From NCBI GenBank assembly GCA_047967505.1, contig CM106541.1: DNA of 64,000 nt. One strand, written 5' to 3'. The translations under genes were made by a program, and so were the position numbers. The notes below the pieces were generated by a model. That model was not told the DNA's origin, ran no database searches, and saw nothing but the letters and a program-made list of their open reading frames with translations. This stretch comes from Dipteris shenzhenensis. Lineage: Eukaryota; Polypodiophyta; Polypodiopsida; Gleicheniales. Positions 33,701 through 44,459 of this stretch are shown here, piece after piece; position 1 is the first letter of the stretch; the number at the start of each line of letters is the position of its first letter.

Positions 33701-34395
33701 GGGTAGCACGATCCTCTAAAAGGGGTATGAAGTCAACATAAGCGAGAAGTATGTACAGACGGCCAGAGTAAGTAGGTGAGTGATCGCGGTCAAAGTGTAT
33801 ATCATGGTAGGTGGAGTGAGAACTCCGTGGGGTGGAAGGTGCTATGCGACGGGGAGTGGAGATGCTAAAGAAAAGATAGCTATGATCAGCCCCTGGAGGG
33901 AGAGGTGTTACAGTGAAGTCAGTGATGCGAGATGTGAAGGCAGGGAGCCCATGATGTAATCAACAACGCTGGAGCCTCCCCCATGTGGGAAGCACGTGAA
34001 ACCACCTGAGGCGGGCCATCTGTCAAGACCATTATAGATGAGGAGACCATGCATCCTGTCGAGGTCTAATGGGACCTGCCCATAAGATGTGAATGGACCT
34101 CGTCTGTCAACCGAAACCCATAGCATGCCTGCCTCCTCAAGGTCAACGTCTGGCAGTAGAGTGGAATCATCCTTGAAGTCAAGGAGTGGTACCTGACAGG
34201 CGCTTGTCCTCGCATTGAAGTCCCCCACTAGGAGGACTTCTCCATGGCCAGAGAAGTCAACAATGGACTGATAAAGAGCACCAAATGGAGATGTCTCATC
34301 CTCACCTCGGATATCTCTGGCAAAGTGGGAGGTCGTCTCAAGGGGGAAGTAGCAAAGAATAAGGGAAGAGAGGGTGATAAACATTTGCCTGCCTT
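30745..34395 (-). pseudogene. LINE copy B: endonuclease, reverse transcriptase, zinc finger
   Basis: The longest LINE copy here, minus strand. The endonuclease (34384-33908) shows GEVLLVGDFNART and SSVVDYIMGS, blocks of APE-type LINE endonucleases that nick target DNA. A linker follows. The RT (33110-32560) has TINTISPIHKVGDPMSPENY, SFVDFCKAFDTVSR and IGIKQGCLLSPTLFGLYI. The knuckle CTLCDKQEVETEEHFIFRCP lies near 31440-31520. It has several stops and a tandem duplication of about 56 bp at 33352-33460. The 3' tail ends near 30745 with ATAGACCCATCGGTG, matching the tail of copy A. The 5' end is cut at about 34395 by Gypsy sequence. Confidence 0.85.
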
Positions 34396-34399
34396 TAGG

Positions 34400-35310
34400 A
34401 TGAATAAGGGACTTGTATGAGTTCTATTTATGCCTTTTGGACTAAGAAATGCCCCAGCCACATTCCAATCTCTTACGAATCAGATACTGCAGCCTTTCCT
34501 TTTCAAATCAGTGCTTGTGTTTTTTTATGATATACTCATTTACAGTAAAAACATAAGGAAGCACCTCATACATGTGAGAGAAGTACTGCATCCATTAAGA
34601 CCAACCGCTTATGTGCAAAAGCCAGCAAGTGTGTCTATGGCTAAAAGGGTAGTCACATAGTTAGTGAGCATGGCATCATGGTTGACCCCAACAAAGGCAA
34701 ATGCATCACCGGAGGGCCAACTCTAGAAAATACTACTCAACTCATAGGATTCTTGGGATTGACCTCATTCCACAAGACGTTTATCAAACGTTATGCCAAG
34801 GCAGTACCACTCACTGATCACCTTAGGATAAAGAGGCAAATATTTGGAGTGCTATTGTAGACGAGAGTTTCCAAGAATGATGCATTGACTTCACCTCCAA
34901 TCTTTGTGTGTCCTGACTTTTCAAGAAAGTTCATAATGGAGACTGATGCAAATGGGAGAGGATTGCGAACTGTTTTGAAGCAAGAACATTGGGTCACTGC
35001 ATGTGAATCAAGGAAAATGGCTGACAACAAAAGGACTTATCATATATGTGACCAAGAGATCATTGCTATCTTGCATGATATTTAGAAATGGCATCATCAC
35101 ATCCATATATGTCACCACTGATCATAGGACCTTGTGGTGGCTAATGCCCTATCAAGAGTATGTGTTTGTTCTTGTTCATCTATTTCAGAAATATATAAAG
35201 ACTGGATCCATGCCATTCAAGACAACAAATATTTGATTGATGACAAAGCTGTTAAGTTGCTATGTATGTTGCAAGACAATAGTGATCAACCTTTCAATGG
35301 TTATGAGTGA
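34400..35310 (+). pseudogene. Gypsy RT-RNase H fragment
   Basis: RT blocks [19 protein letters not shown] and [14 protein letters not shown] (catalytic FDD is FYD here). Next come FLGLTSFHKTFIKRYAK and the RNase H start SPPIFVCPDFSRKFIMETDA. Stops and frameshifts abound. It abuts LINE B on the left without spacer sequence and fades into unrecognised sequence on the right. Confidence 0.8.
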
Positions 35311-35668
35311 AAGAATGGTCCAGGGGTTTGCATGTCATGATCACGTGATCACAGTTGGTAATCACATCTTAAAAAACTGTGTTCACACTGGTATTCACGG
35401 TGACACGGTAAGAATTACCGAGATGACCATAAACGTCGGTTTACAGGCGATATAAATAATATACCGGTATAATTAAACCGCTGGTATTTACCTTTGTAAA
35501 TTGTAAGTAAATTAACTTCTTACTTTTTTGAGAGTGTTTGATGTTCTCTTTGCTTATTATGCGAGTCTCTCATAGATAAACTGCTTGGTTGCAGCACCAG
35601 GTGGTTGGTTAATTATTGACCAAAACAATGAGTATCAGTTAGCTTTTAGGCATAACACCAGTCAAGCT

Positions 35669-35715
<47 letters not shown>

Positions 35716-35802
35716 ATATATATATATATGAACTCGATTGGTCCACCGTTGTTGAGACAAGTCTCCCAGTCTTGCTTCCTAAACTTTTTATTATTATTAT
35801 AG
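35311..35802. other. Non-coding; ACCGGTAT-rich segment and (TC)n(TA)n tract
   Basis: Positions 35380-35490 contain repeated CTGGTATT, ATACCGGTAT and ACCG words. A (TC)n run at 35673-35706 continues into TATC and (TA)n to 35729. No coding sequence. Confidence 0.6.
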
Positions 35803-36305
35803 ATACCAGCAGGAAAAAATGTTGTTGGTTGTAAGTGGGTTTGCAGGGTAAATTATAAAGGTATTAGCAGTACAGACACGTATAAGGTAAGACTTTAGCA
35901 AAAGGGTATTCCCAGGCGAGACCCTTGCACTTATGGCTAAGGACAACATGGTGAAAGTGGTGATAGCACTAGTAGCACAGTATAGTTTGCAGCTTGACCA
36001 CATGGATGTTGCGTCAGCCTTCCTAAATGGTGACTTTGAAGAAGTGTACATGGAGCAGCCAGCAGGTTTTGTAAATGAAAAGCAAGAAAAGAAGGTGTGT
36101 GGGTTGAAGAAGTCAATTTATGGACGCAAACAAGCACCAAAGTCTTGGTATTCCAAGACTATGAAGAAGAAGTGCAAATCTGATCCCAATATTTAAAGAT
36201 CGGGGGTGTTTTGTTATTGTGTTACTAGATTTGAAATGTCTCACTTAGGTTTGCTGCATTATTTCTTGGGCATTGAAGTGACGCAAAAGAGGGTTCATTC
36301 TGCAA
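35803..36305 (+). pseudogene. Copia reverse transcriptase fragment
   Basis: The reading begins VGCKWVCRVNYKGISSTDTY, frameshifts, and continues HMDVASAFLNGDFEEVYMEQ and KKSIYGRKQAPKSWY. It jumps over the YVDD region to LGLLHYFLGIEVTQ. So it is an internally deleted RT piece, without LTRs. It is a different family from the intact Copia element (compare MDVKTAFLHGDLHDEIYM there). Confidence 0.78.
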
Positions 36306-36307
36306 AG

Positions 36308-36530
36308 AGAGTCCTTTCCGTATGAGGGCAAGTCAATGGAGAGGGTCACGTCCTACGCATACTTTTGGGGGGGGATATTCACAAGGTCTGTCTTTACCAT
36401 GTTACCTAAGGCCAAAATGACACTTGTCAAGGGATATGAAGCACTGCTGGCCACACTTGACCAACAATGCTTCCATGCACATTTCCACTATGTGCATACC
36501 AATATCCCTTGTCTTTGATCCATACTAGTA
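36308..36530 (+). pseudogene. LINE fragment (fourth copy of the family)
   Basis: The reading MERVTSYAYFWGGIFTRSVF and GYEALLATLDQQCFHAHF aligns with VEIVSSYTYLGVIFSGPIF and GYASLARLERQCFYSHF of LINE A (about 1220-1370). Only this short block is present, directly after the Copia fragment. Confidence 0.65.
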
Positions 36531-36988
36531 CAATTTGATAAGATATCTTCTGGCCCTGCCCCCTTCCTTCTCCATAACTATTGAAGGCATTACTGCCATG
36601 ACCTTACTACCACAAAATACATGTTACACATGAATACGGTACACGTGAATATGTTGGCATGTGCAAACACGCTATGCGCATGAAGTTACCATTGCAATTT
36701 TAATTGTTTCAGCACAAGGTATCCACGCAACTCCTATTCCAGAACTTTCGAGAAGGGAGTCCAGTTAGAAGTAGTTGGAGAGCTTTGTAGAAATTCACAA
36801 TATCAAAAGTTACTTTTGCATACGGAATATCCAAGAGGGTTGTCACACAATGGCACAGTGTGAAATTCCGTCGGCACTCCTGGAAAGAGCTTCAACAGAG
36901 GTTTTGAATATGGAGCCTTAAAAGTCCAAACTCTTCAAACTTAGCACATAGGAAAAGCTCACAAACCAATACGGTTAAGAGAACCAAC

Positions 36989-37109
36989 CAAGTGTGAAAG
37001 CTCCTCCAGGTCTAGCACAACGCGGGCTTCAATGTTCCAATACATAGCCCTCTGCATTCCACGTTGTAGCAACCAGATGCGTCCAGGATATGGGCATGGA
37101 ATTCTCTCA
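36989..37109 (-). CDS. START/polyketide-cyclase (COQ10-like) protein, exon 2
   Basis: A 121-bp minus-strand exon, too short for ordinary ORF calling. The acceptor is a T-rich stretch ending AATGTCTAG at 37110. With the two bases of exon 1 it reads SERIPCPYPGRIWLLQRG, then MQRAMYWNIEARVVLDLEEL and SHL. The RIPCP.PGR.WL.QRG and YW.IEARVVLDL blocks are strongly conserved in plant START-domain proteins of this family. The donor CACTTG|GTTGG leaves phase 0, matching exon 3. The alternative donor four bases on would break the frame. An alternative acceptor six bases downstream would drop two residues. Confidence 0.87.
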
Positions 37110-37632
37110 CTAGACATTGCAGAAAGTCAGAAACACAAAATGCATTTCAGAAAGTCTTCAACAGACATACACATTAAAAATTGCATTCCACAAACTTTTC
37201 ATCCTTCATATTGTTTTCAATTTCAGTAAGGCACACATTCCTTAAAAAGATAAAAATTGTTATCACGTTTAAAGCTTTTCCTTATAGTATTTGCTTGAAA
37301 TCATACAGCAAAAATTTCTTTGAAAAAAAAGAAATCATCCAGCAAAAGTTGAGAGGTAATTGTCCCCCTCATTTATCCTCAACGTTATCATGCGATTTCT
37401 AGAGGAGCAGCTGGCATTATAGGCTGCACTTCATGGATGTAACATAAGCTGAGCAGAATTGGAAAACAGGTTGCACAATAGCTGGTGGATCTTTTAACTA
37501 GGGTGGCATTGTTCATCATAGGCATAGGCATGCAAATCAATTGACTGAACTTCTGGAGTGAGCAGCTGGAGAAATTTATTCCCGGCCCAAAGACTGTATC
37601 AAGGAAAAGCCGCAACGGACAAGGGAATTCAC
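37110..37632 (-). other. Intron 1 of the START-domain gene
   Basis: A 523-bp intron, donor TGCAG|GTGAATT at 37632 and acceptor AATGTCTAG at 37110. It contains no recognised element. Confidence 0.8.
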
Positions 37633-38057
37633 CTGCAAACGAGATTGGGAATGAATTCAGCTAGCCGTTCATAATCTGTCAGAACTTCCCACACCACCTT
37701 CTCGGGAGCTTTCACCCAAATGCTTGCCTTAATCCGTCTCTCTCTCCAGGACACCGTTTCCACGTGGCACTCTACTTCATTATTCGATTTTCTGGCATTG
37801 AAATCGCTTTGCGAGACTCTCTCGTCTGCATTTCCGATACATTGCATGTAATCGTCGCTTTCGCCCAAGGACATTTGGCCACACAAACCTCGGCCGGTCT
37901 TTCTCGGTGCCTGAGGCCTTAGGACAGTGAGCTTGCATGCGATAAGCTGAACGCTTCCGTTGCAAACACATGAATCGATCCATCCTATCCGCCACTCCCT
38001 TGGACTTCCTACACACTTACAAAAGCACGAGGCTAGCATAAAGGAGTTCGTGGCCAT
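37633..38057 (-). CDS. START/polyketide-cyclase (COQ10-like) protein, exon 1
   Basis: The first exon, 425 bp (141 codons plus two bases). ATG 38057 sits in GAAAGAAACATGGCC, a good plant start context, with an in-frame TGA five codons upstream. The first 70 or so residues are Cys/Ser/Arg-rich and low in acids, plausibly a plastid transit peptide. The SRPBCC/START fold begins at VECHVETVSWRERRIKASIW and VWEVLTDYERLAEFIPNLVC. Relatives in plants bind hydrophobic ligands and are linked to plastid lipid or quinone handling, but the exact ligand of this type is not settled to my knowledge. It is the only recognisable single-copy gene here and is on the strand opposite to the intact Copia element in its second intron. 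Confidence 0.85.
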
Positions 38058-39060
38058 GTTTCTTTCATCTCATCCCCGCATGAGACTATTCTTGGGACCA
38101 CGAAAATGAATTGCTTGCTGTGTCAAAGCAGAGCCATAGCCGAGACGGCCTCAGGGGAGACCTGTGGGAGCGTAGCAAGGATGAAGAATTCCAACAACGT
38201 GTAATGTCCAAAGACGAATACAATGGAGCAGAAGAATCGAAGAAGAAGAAGAAGAGCTCGCTGAAAAGACTTTGAGTTTGAGAGCTTAATACAAAGTGAA
38301 GCTGGCAGCTGGCTTCCCAACTTTCTTCTCCAAAACTTTACAAAATATTTCCTTGGGCGACAACAAGAATCGTAGCTTCCATTTCGGATAAGCTTTCTAT
38401 AGCCTCCTTGGCGGTACAAATAGAGCATGTGGTACTAAGGGTCTCCCAAGGGTCATGGCCGCACAAGATTGCCTGCCCGGGTCCAGCCCACCGCGCAATC
38501 CATTTCAATGCACATGCCCAGGCATGGGTGGACATAGTCTGTCAAGGAGCTTTCCCACGGATGCCAGGGCTGGCAAATATGCTACGAGGCTGCCCTCGCA
38601 TAACATAGCTGCCATCCCCACGATTGAAAAGTGTAGATCCATCGTTGATTATAGTTAGCTTTTTTGTATGTATGTGTGTTACAAGGCTTGGAATTTTCTT
38701 TCAAAGAAACGAGCCCGTAATACCCGAGTGGAGAGGAATAAATTTCGTCTCCACCGCAGCACTTGCAATGCCGAAAAATTGTCAGCGAATTGAGGCGGGA
38801 ATGCATCAAACCTTGGCATATTTGCCCCCGTGGCGGGAACTCACTCTAAACACCCTAATGGCATTTACATTCCAGCAAATGCTTGCCCATGGTCTTCAAT
38901 GGCAAATTTGGACATTGACCTTCAAATTTGAGTTTTAACTCCTCCGAATTTCAAGGCACTTTAGTTATATTTTTGCTTAAAGCCTCCAAAATTCTAATAC
39001 AAAACCTTTAAAATTTTGAACCCCAAGGTTTTTGTATCTCTTACGAAATAACGTTTTCTG
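38058..39060 (-). promoter_or_regulatory. 5' leader and putative promoter of the START-domain gene
   Basis: The leader just upstream of ATG 38057 carries several short upstream ATGs. One gives a four-codon frame MALL-stop (38137-38123) and others give two- or three-codon frames within 25 bp of the start. I could not place a TATA box with confidence. No other gene is seen to 39060. Confidence 0.45.
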
Positions 39061-39064
39061 CGAG

Positions 39065-39290
39065 GACTCTTAGTATTCAATGCATTATTTACACAAGACT
39101 ACAATTATACTTGAGTTTGAATTGTTGGATGAGTGGTTGCCCAAGTTTGGGTAGCCATCATTGGGTTGCCCATGCAATTGGTAATAATTTTTAGTATGCA
39201 ATGCATTTTTGACACAAGACTACAACTGTACTTGAGTTTGATTAGTGGGAGAAGTGGGTAGCCAATGTTGTTTGCCTATGAAATTTCTTA
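39065..39290. repeat. Imperfect tandem duplication, about 120 bp unit
   Basis: TTAGTATTCAATGCATT..ACACAAGACTACAA and CTTGAGTTTGA occur at about 39070-39125 and again at about 39191-39243, with diverged spacer sequence. Confidence 0.7.
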
Positions 39291-40200
39291 TCATGGGTGC
39301 CCTAGTCAGCTCTCACCTCACCTTTTGAATTTCAATTGCTTTTGGTTGTGTGTAACGGTGCACTCATCCAGCCCAATTTAAGCATCCAATTGGCGGGCAA
39401 ACCTTAGTAAGTAAACACTCTTCTAAAATGGTTTTAATGATAAAAACTAATTCACCATGGTAAATATCATATGTTTAGTGAAAATGTCAATTTCATGTCA
39501 TTTTCAACCGTCAAATGCTTCACAAAGTCTCTTTTCCCACAAAACCATTAAGCTCAAGAGCTCACTAGGTTGGTGGGAAAATTTTTGTGAAACTACATGC
39601 CACAACCTTGGCATTGAAGTTCCCATTTCCCACAAAATGTCATAAGGAACATGAGGGCACTCTTGTCCTATGGTTTATTACAAGCAAAAATTATGAAGAG
39701 GCAATCTATAGAGAAAGGGTTGAGAAAAATAACTAGAGTTTACAAGAGGGTGGGGGGGAAATGTGTGTGTGTGTGTGGAAGACTTGACAACACCCCTTTG
39801 CATAGTGAAAAGACAAAAGAGCAAAGCTAGACAATGGAATAGGACTAATTGCATTAATTGAAAAGTTTGTACAAGTCGGTGAATCCTAATTTATAAAGGA
39901 AACCAGCAGTGGGCCATTTTGTATAAATGTTTTTGTGGAAACTGTATAGAAGTTGAGCTTGGATAAGTCCTAGTATGCTTCACTTTTATTGAAGAGGGGA
40001 GTTTGCCTACCTGCCACCATCCAACAAGAAAACATGGTAAGAACCAACTTAGCTTTGATTGGGAAGACACGTGTCCCCTCCCTTGTTATCGGGTTCACAA
40101 TAAAAGAGTATCTTAAACACAGACTTAAACAGCTCGATGTGGTATTAAATGTGTAAAAAGGTGGGTTTATAAATTGTGGAGTGCTGTGAGTCAATTGAAA
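39291..40200. other. No recognised feature
   Basis: AT-rich sequence without coding frames I can support; a short (GT)n tract lies near 39760-39777. Confidence 0.5.
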
Positions 40201-42140
40201 TGAATATGGTAGGGTGAATCGACTTAAAGTAGAAATGGAGGAGAAGGGAAATGTATTAGAAAAATTTGATCAAAGTAACTAGAACATGGAAGGTGGGAAA
40301 ATTTACTCGAGGGAAATTGTAAAGGGAAAATTTTAAAGGGAATTTTTAAAGGGAAGATACAGGGGGAATAATAAGGGGAGATTATACGAGGTACTTAAAT
40401 AAATAGATAAGGGGGAGGGAAAAAAAGGGGGGGATGGAGAATTATATAATAGAGAGTAGGGGGAGGGAAAAACCAAGCAAGGGAAAATTTTAAAAATTGA
40501 GAAGAGGGAAGGAAAAATAAAATCATATAAAGAGTAAGGGGGAGAAGAGTGAAGAAAAATAAGGGTAAGGAGGGAAGAAGAGCAAGGGGAAAAGCGTGGG
40601 GAGAAGAGGAAGAAGAGTGGGAAATTGTAGAGAAAAAAGAGGGGGAAATTAAATAAAATTAAGGGTAAGGAGGGAAAGAAAATAAAGTAAAGACCTATGC
40701 TAGAAATAGAGGGGGAAGTTAAATGAAATTAAGGGGGAGGGGGGAAGAGAATATGGTAAAGAAACATGCTAGAAAAGTCTATAAGGCAAATTAGAAACAA
40801 ACTAAAGAGGGGGTAATAAAATAAGGGAGCACATGGACTGAGGGACGTGACCACAAGGGAAGGGTCTGACAACACATCACTAAACAGTACAGTTACGGAA
40901 GCCGATGGTAGTGGGTCGAAGTCATTCAGAAGTAGCAGAATATAGAGGGTCTTGGCTGTCGCAGAGAGAGGGGGTGCAAAGTACGCACACTGCGCAATGA
41001 GAGGCGAAAAGATTTGGGATCGGGAAAGTAAAGAGGGGAGTGAAGAGAGCTCGACGGTCGAGCTTCACGTACGTCTAGAAGGAGATGGCGGGCCGTAGGT
41101 ATATTGGTGCAATCAAGGAGTAGGAAAATGTGGGGGATTTGAGAGGTTTGTGAGGGAGTGCATAAGGAGAGGGGGGGTCTTAAATAGATGGAGAGGTCAA
41201 GCATGCAAGCGAAGATCCCAAAGGGATTTGAACGATCGGGGGAGGTGAGAAGATATGGTCGGGAACCCAAATCGTAAATCGAGGGTAAGTAGATGGAGTG
41301 ACCATCCCGAGGGGCTTTAGACAGTCGGTTAGGTCACGTGGGATTGGTGGAGTTAAGTTTAAGGAGAGCCATAGTGAATATATAGTGTAAGGAAAAAGTT
41401 TTAATAGTAAGAAAGATCAATGAAATATATTTACAAATTAGGAGAAAATAAGGCAAAAAAACTTTTTAAGAAGATAAGGGAAAATGAGAAGATTAATAAA
41501 GGAAATAAAAAGAAATAAATAAGGAAAATTTTAAAGAAACAAAGAATAAATGGAGTAATTATAGGAAGAGAAGGGAAAAAGTAGGAAAAAGAAAGAAAAG
41601 GATAAGAAAAAAAGGGAAATTTTAAAAATATGAAAAAGAAGAAAGAAAAATAATAAGGGAAATTTAAGAAAATAAAGAGATTAAGGGAGTGAGAAACAAA
41701 GAGAGAGGGGGAAGAAGAGAGAGAGCAAGGAAAATTTTAGAAAACTATATAGGAAAAAATTAAAAAGTAAAGAAATTTAGAAATAATAGAAATAATACGG
41801 AGAATTAGGAAATAATTAGCGGAATTAGGACAAAATATAGGAAGAACTAGGGAAAAATAGGGGAGAATATAAAAAATTAGGAGAAAACTATGAAAATTAA
41901 AAAAGGTGCTAGAGTGGGGTAAACTGAGAGGTTTTAGGCGAGTTTCAGAGAGAGGGGAGGAAAGAGTAGAGAGAGAGTGAGGGAAAAATCTAGAGAGAGG
42001 GAGAAAGAGGGAAAGGCAGTATAAAAGGGTTTTCAAGGGATTATAAAGGGAAGAAAAGTAATTAGTATGTTCAAGAGGAAAAAAGAGGATAGTAAGTGTG
42101 TGTGTGTGTGTGTGTGTGTTTTAGAGAGAGAGAGTCCCAC
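40200..42140 (+). repeat. Long purine-rich, strand-asymmetric block
   Basis: For about 1.9 kb the plus strand is dominated by A and G (runs such as AAGGGGGAGGG, GAAGAAGAG, AGGGAAAAT), with few pyrimidines except around 40860-41330. A unit of about 70 bp is repeated at about 40638-40705 and 40706-40778 (GAGGGGGAAATTAAAT type). A (GT)n run is at about 42096-42119, followed by (GA)n. Minus-strand open frames here are composition artefacts. It may be the pyrimidine-rich UTR or LTR of an unrecognised element. Confidence 0.7.
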
Positions 42141-44110
42141 CAAGAAAAGCCATTTTAAAACTAATAGTTGACGGAAACTAAGAAGCACAAAGAAGATAGC
42201 TTTAGGTAACAAAGGTTTTCCAAACTGCCAAAGGCATGGAAAATCCTATGGTCTAGGTCCCACATCCTTGCTATAGCACATTGCACATCCTCGCAGTAAC
42301 ACTACAAAGTAATGTTAATATACATTTTGGCTTAGCGAAGTTGGTGGAGGTGTAAGCCTAGTATTCGATCTCAAAAGGGATTCCAAAACTCCTAGTAGGA
42401 GTGAAATACAAGGGGTCATAAGAGATAAGCAATATGGCCCTTCTATTATCCTATCACTGTGGCTTATGGGTCCAATGTTGCATTGCCGATCTACTACCAT
42501 GCATTAATTGGGATAGCTGTACCCAAGCCCCAATTGCAATATAATAACCATTATCCAAGAAATCTAATAGATACAATCTTCATTTTTTGAATGCATTTGC
42601 CAATCATTAAGTAGGAGTCTATTTTTTTAATTTTCATAAACAAGTAAGTAACAATGCTTATAAATAGACATATACATATTGGAAGACCACGTGCACTCCC
42701 AAAAAGCTCCATTGCAAAAACATGCTATCCAAAGCATGCAATCGATGCACTAAATCAAGTGTTCTATCATGCAAAATTGCATTTGATATCTCCAACATTC
42801 TCCTTGTCAAAAACTACAAGTGACACCTTTCATTCAATGTAGTTGATTGTCTAGCAACAAGGATTGTACATATGTGCCTAAAGAGAGGTATCCCTCCCTA
42901 AAAGGTGAGCTTGGCACCGATGTCACCCTCGATATGTTTGGCAAGTAACTGCTCAATTATGGTCAATGACATGTGAAGACACGCCTCTTCTACATATCCA
43001 ACCAACACTATTGAGCTCCCCTCAAGGGCCAATTCCCATAACAACCCCAACAACTTGTTTTATATGTAGAATCATATGTCCTTTTGTTTGGCCAATCTAA
43101 TTCAAAAGAGTGTGCAATAGAGCAAGAGATGCAAAGACAATGCTTTTCTAAAGCAACTTCTTGAAGATCCCTAGACCACTCTGGTACGCCTGAAGGCATG
43201 GGTAACGTCATCGCGTAAGGATATAAGGTGGAAATTCAATGGGATAGGAATGAGAACTAGAGAGTCTAATTGTAGGGAAACCCACTGTGCCACGAATCGA
43301 GATACGGTCCCAACCATCTGCTACAGGTAGCACCATCGAGATCCTCAGTGGTCTTCATTTCGACCTAACATTGCCAACAGAAGGATGAATAGAAAGTATA
43401 ACGATCTTGGCCAAAGGTCATGCTTTTCTAGAGTACAAATTTCGTTCTTCATACTATCCATCTTGCCCTGTAACCATCTTTGTTGAAGATGTAGACATGC
43501 AACAAGAAGCAACTATGCACCTAATAGACATTATAGTATAATAATACCAAGACATTGTAGGAATAAGAGTGAGATGCAACAATGTCCTCTATCCTTGGGT
43601 GTGAGGGAGGCACAAGCCTAAAAATTGAAGATAGTTGGTGACATGAATGCAAGTTTTCATCAATCGTGTTCCCAGTAGCACAATAGGTGGAGACTCAAGG
43701 TAATATCCAACAAGGTAAGCTTTTCTTTACCCTTGGCTCACATATCTTGGCCTAGGGACCACACAACTGACTAAAGCTATCTTTTTGTGCTTGCTAAAGA
43801 CTTCAAACACTTTTGGAACACAAGTTATACCAACAACCTTTCCAAGCTTTAAAGGGAGCAAGGCACATAATTGTTCGTCTTATTGGAAGAAGATAATACA
43901 ATAGAAAGGCCACTGTTGAACTCTTGAATGAGGACTTCAATAAAAGACAAATCCAAAGTCAAACAAAGGGATGAAGCTAGCGGAAGGGCACCAGCAAATG
44001 AATATACCTCAAGGCAAAGAGGGTTTGGGTGAAGCTAATGTTGTGTGGACTGAATTCAGCCAAACAATATCATTTTTAGAATGCATAAAGTTGAGCTATG
44101 GGGGCCGCAC
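42141..44110. other. No recognised gene; ends in a polypurine-like tract
   Basis: I see no motif over nearly 2 kb. The last bases, GCTATGGGGGCCGCAC before 44111, resemble a polypurine tract next to an LTR, so part may be the 3' portion of a worn Gypsy element. Confidence 0.4.
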
Positions 44111-44455
44111 TGTTGGAGGATTTTGACATTGTCCTTAATGGCAACTACCCCAATAATGAGTAGGTGCAATTGAATGTAAATGTGGCCGAGTGGTACCAGC
44201 CATGCCCTATGAAAGGGAGGAATCTATCAGAGATAGAGAGTATTAACCAATTATTCTCTTGTGTTTGGCCAGCAAGCTGGTTGCACTGCCTTTGTACAAA
44301 TATTTGGTAAGTAATACAAAGAATCTTGATATCATTTCATTTGTTTGAGCACTTCTCCCTCTCTTTCCATTCATTTTGAGCTAGTATTGTTTACTTGACT
44401 TGCATTCATCCATTCATTGCAACCATCTAAGCATGTATTTCCCATCGAATGAACA
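44111..44455 (+). repeat. Probable Gypsy LTR (single copy, right edge approximate)
   Basis: It begins TGTTGGAGGATTTTGACATT after a purine-rich tract, and is followed by sequence leading to a Gypsy gag reading on the same strand. No second copy identified, so the call is inferential. Confidence 0.4.
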
Positions 44456-44459
44456 CTTC

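Larger units (their letters stand above)
12165..36988 (-). other. Intron 2 of the START-domain gene, about 24.8 kb
   Basis: Inferred intron between exon 2 (donor CACTTG|GTTGG at 36988) and exon 3 (acceptor CTTGCAG at 12165). The host frame joins in phase 0 across it. It is filled with at least nine retroelement segments in both orientations, described individually. Very long TE-filled introns are known in conifers and ferns. This one rests on homology of the exons on both sides, not on a transcript. Confidence 0.75.

Noticed and set aside
40926-42036. Several long minus-strand frames rich in Ser, Leu, Pro and Phe
   Set aside because: They follow from the purine-rich plus strand; stops are rare there by composition alone.
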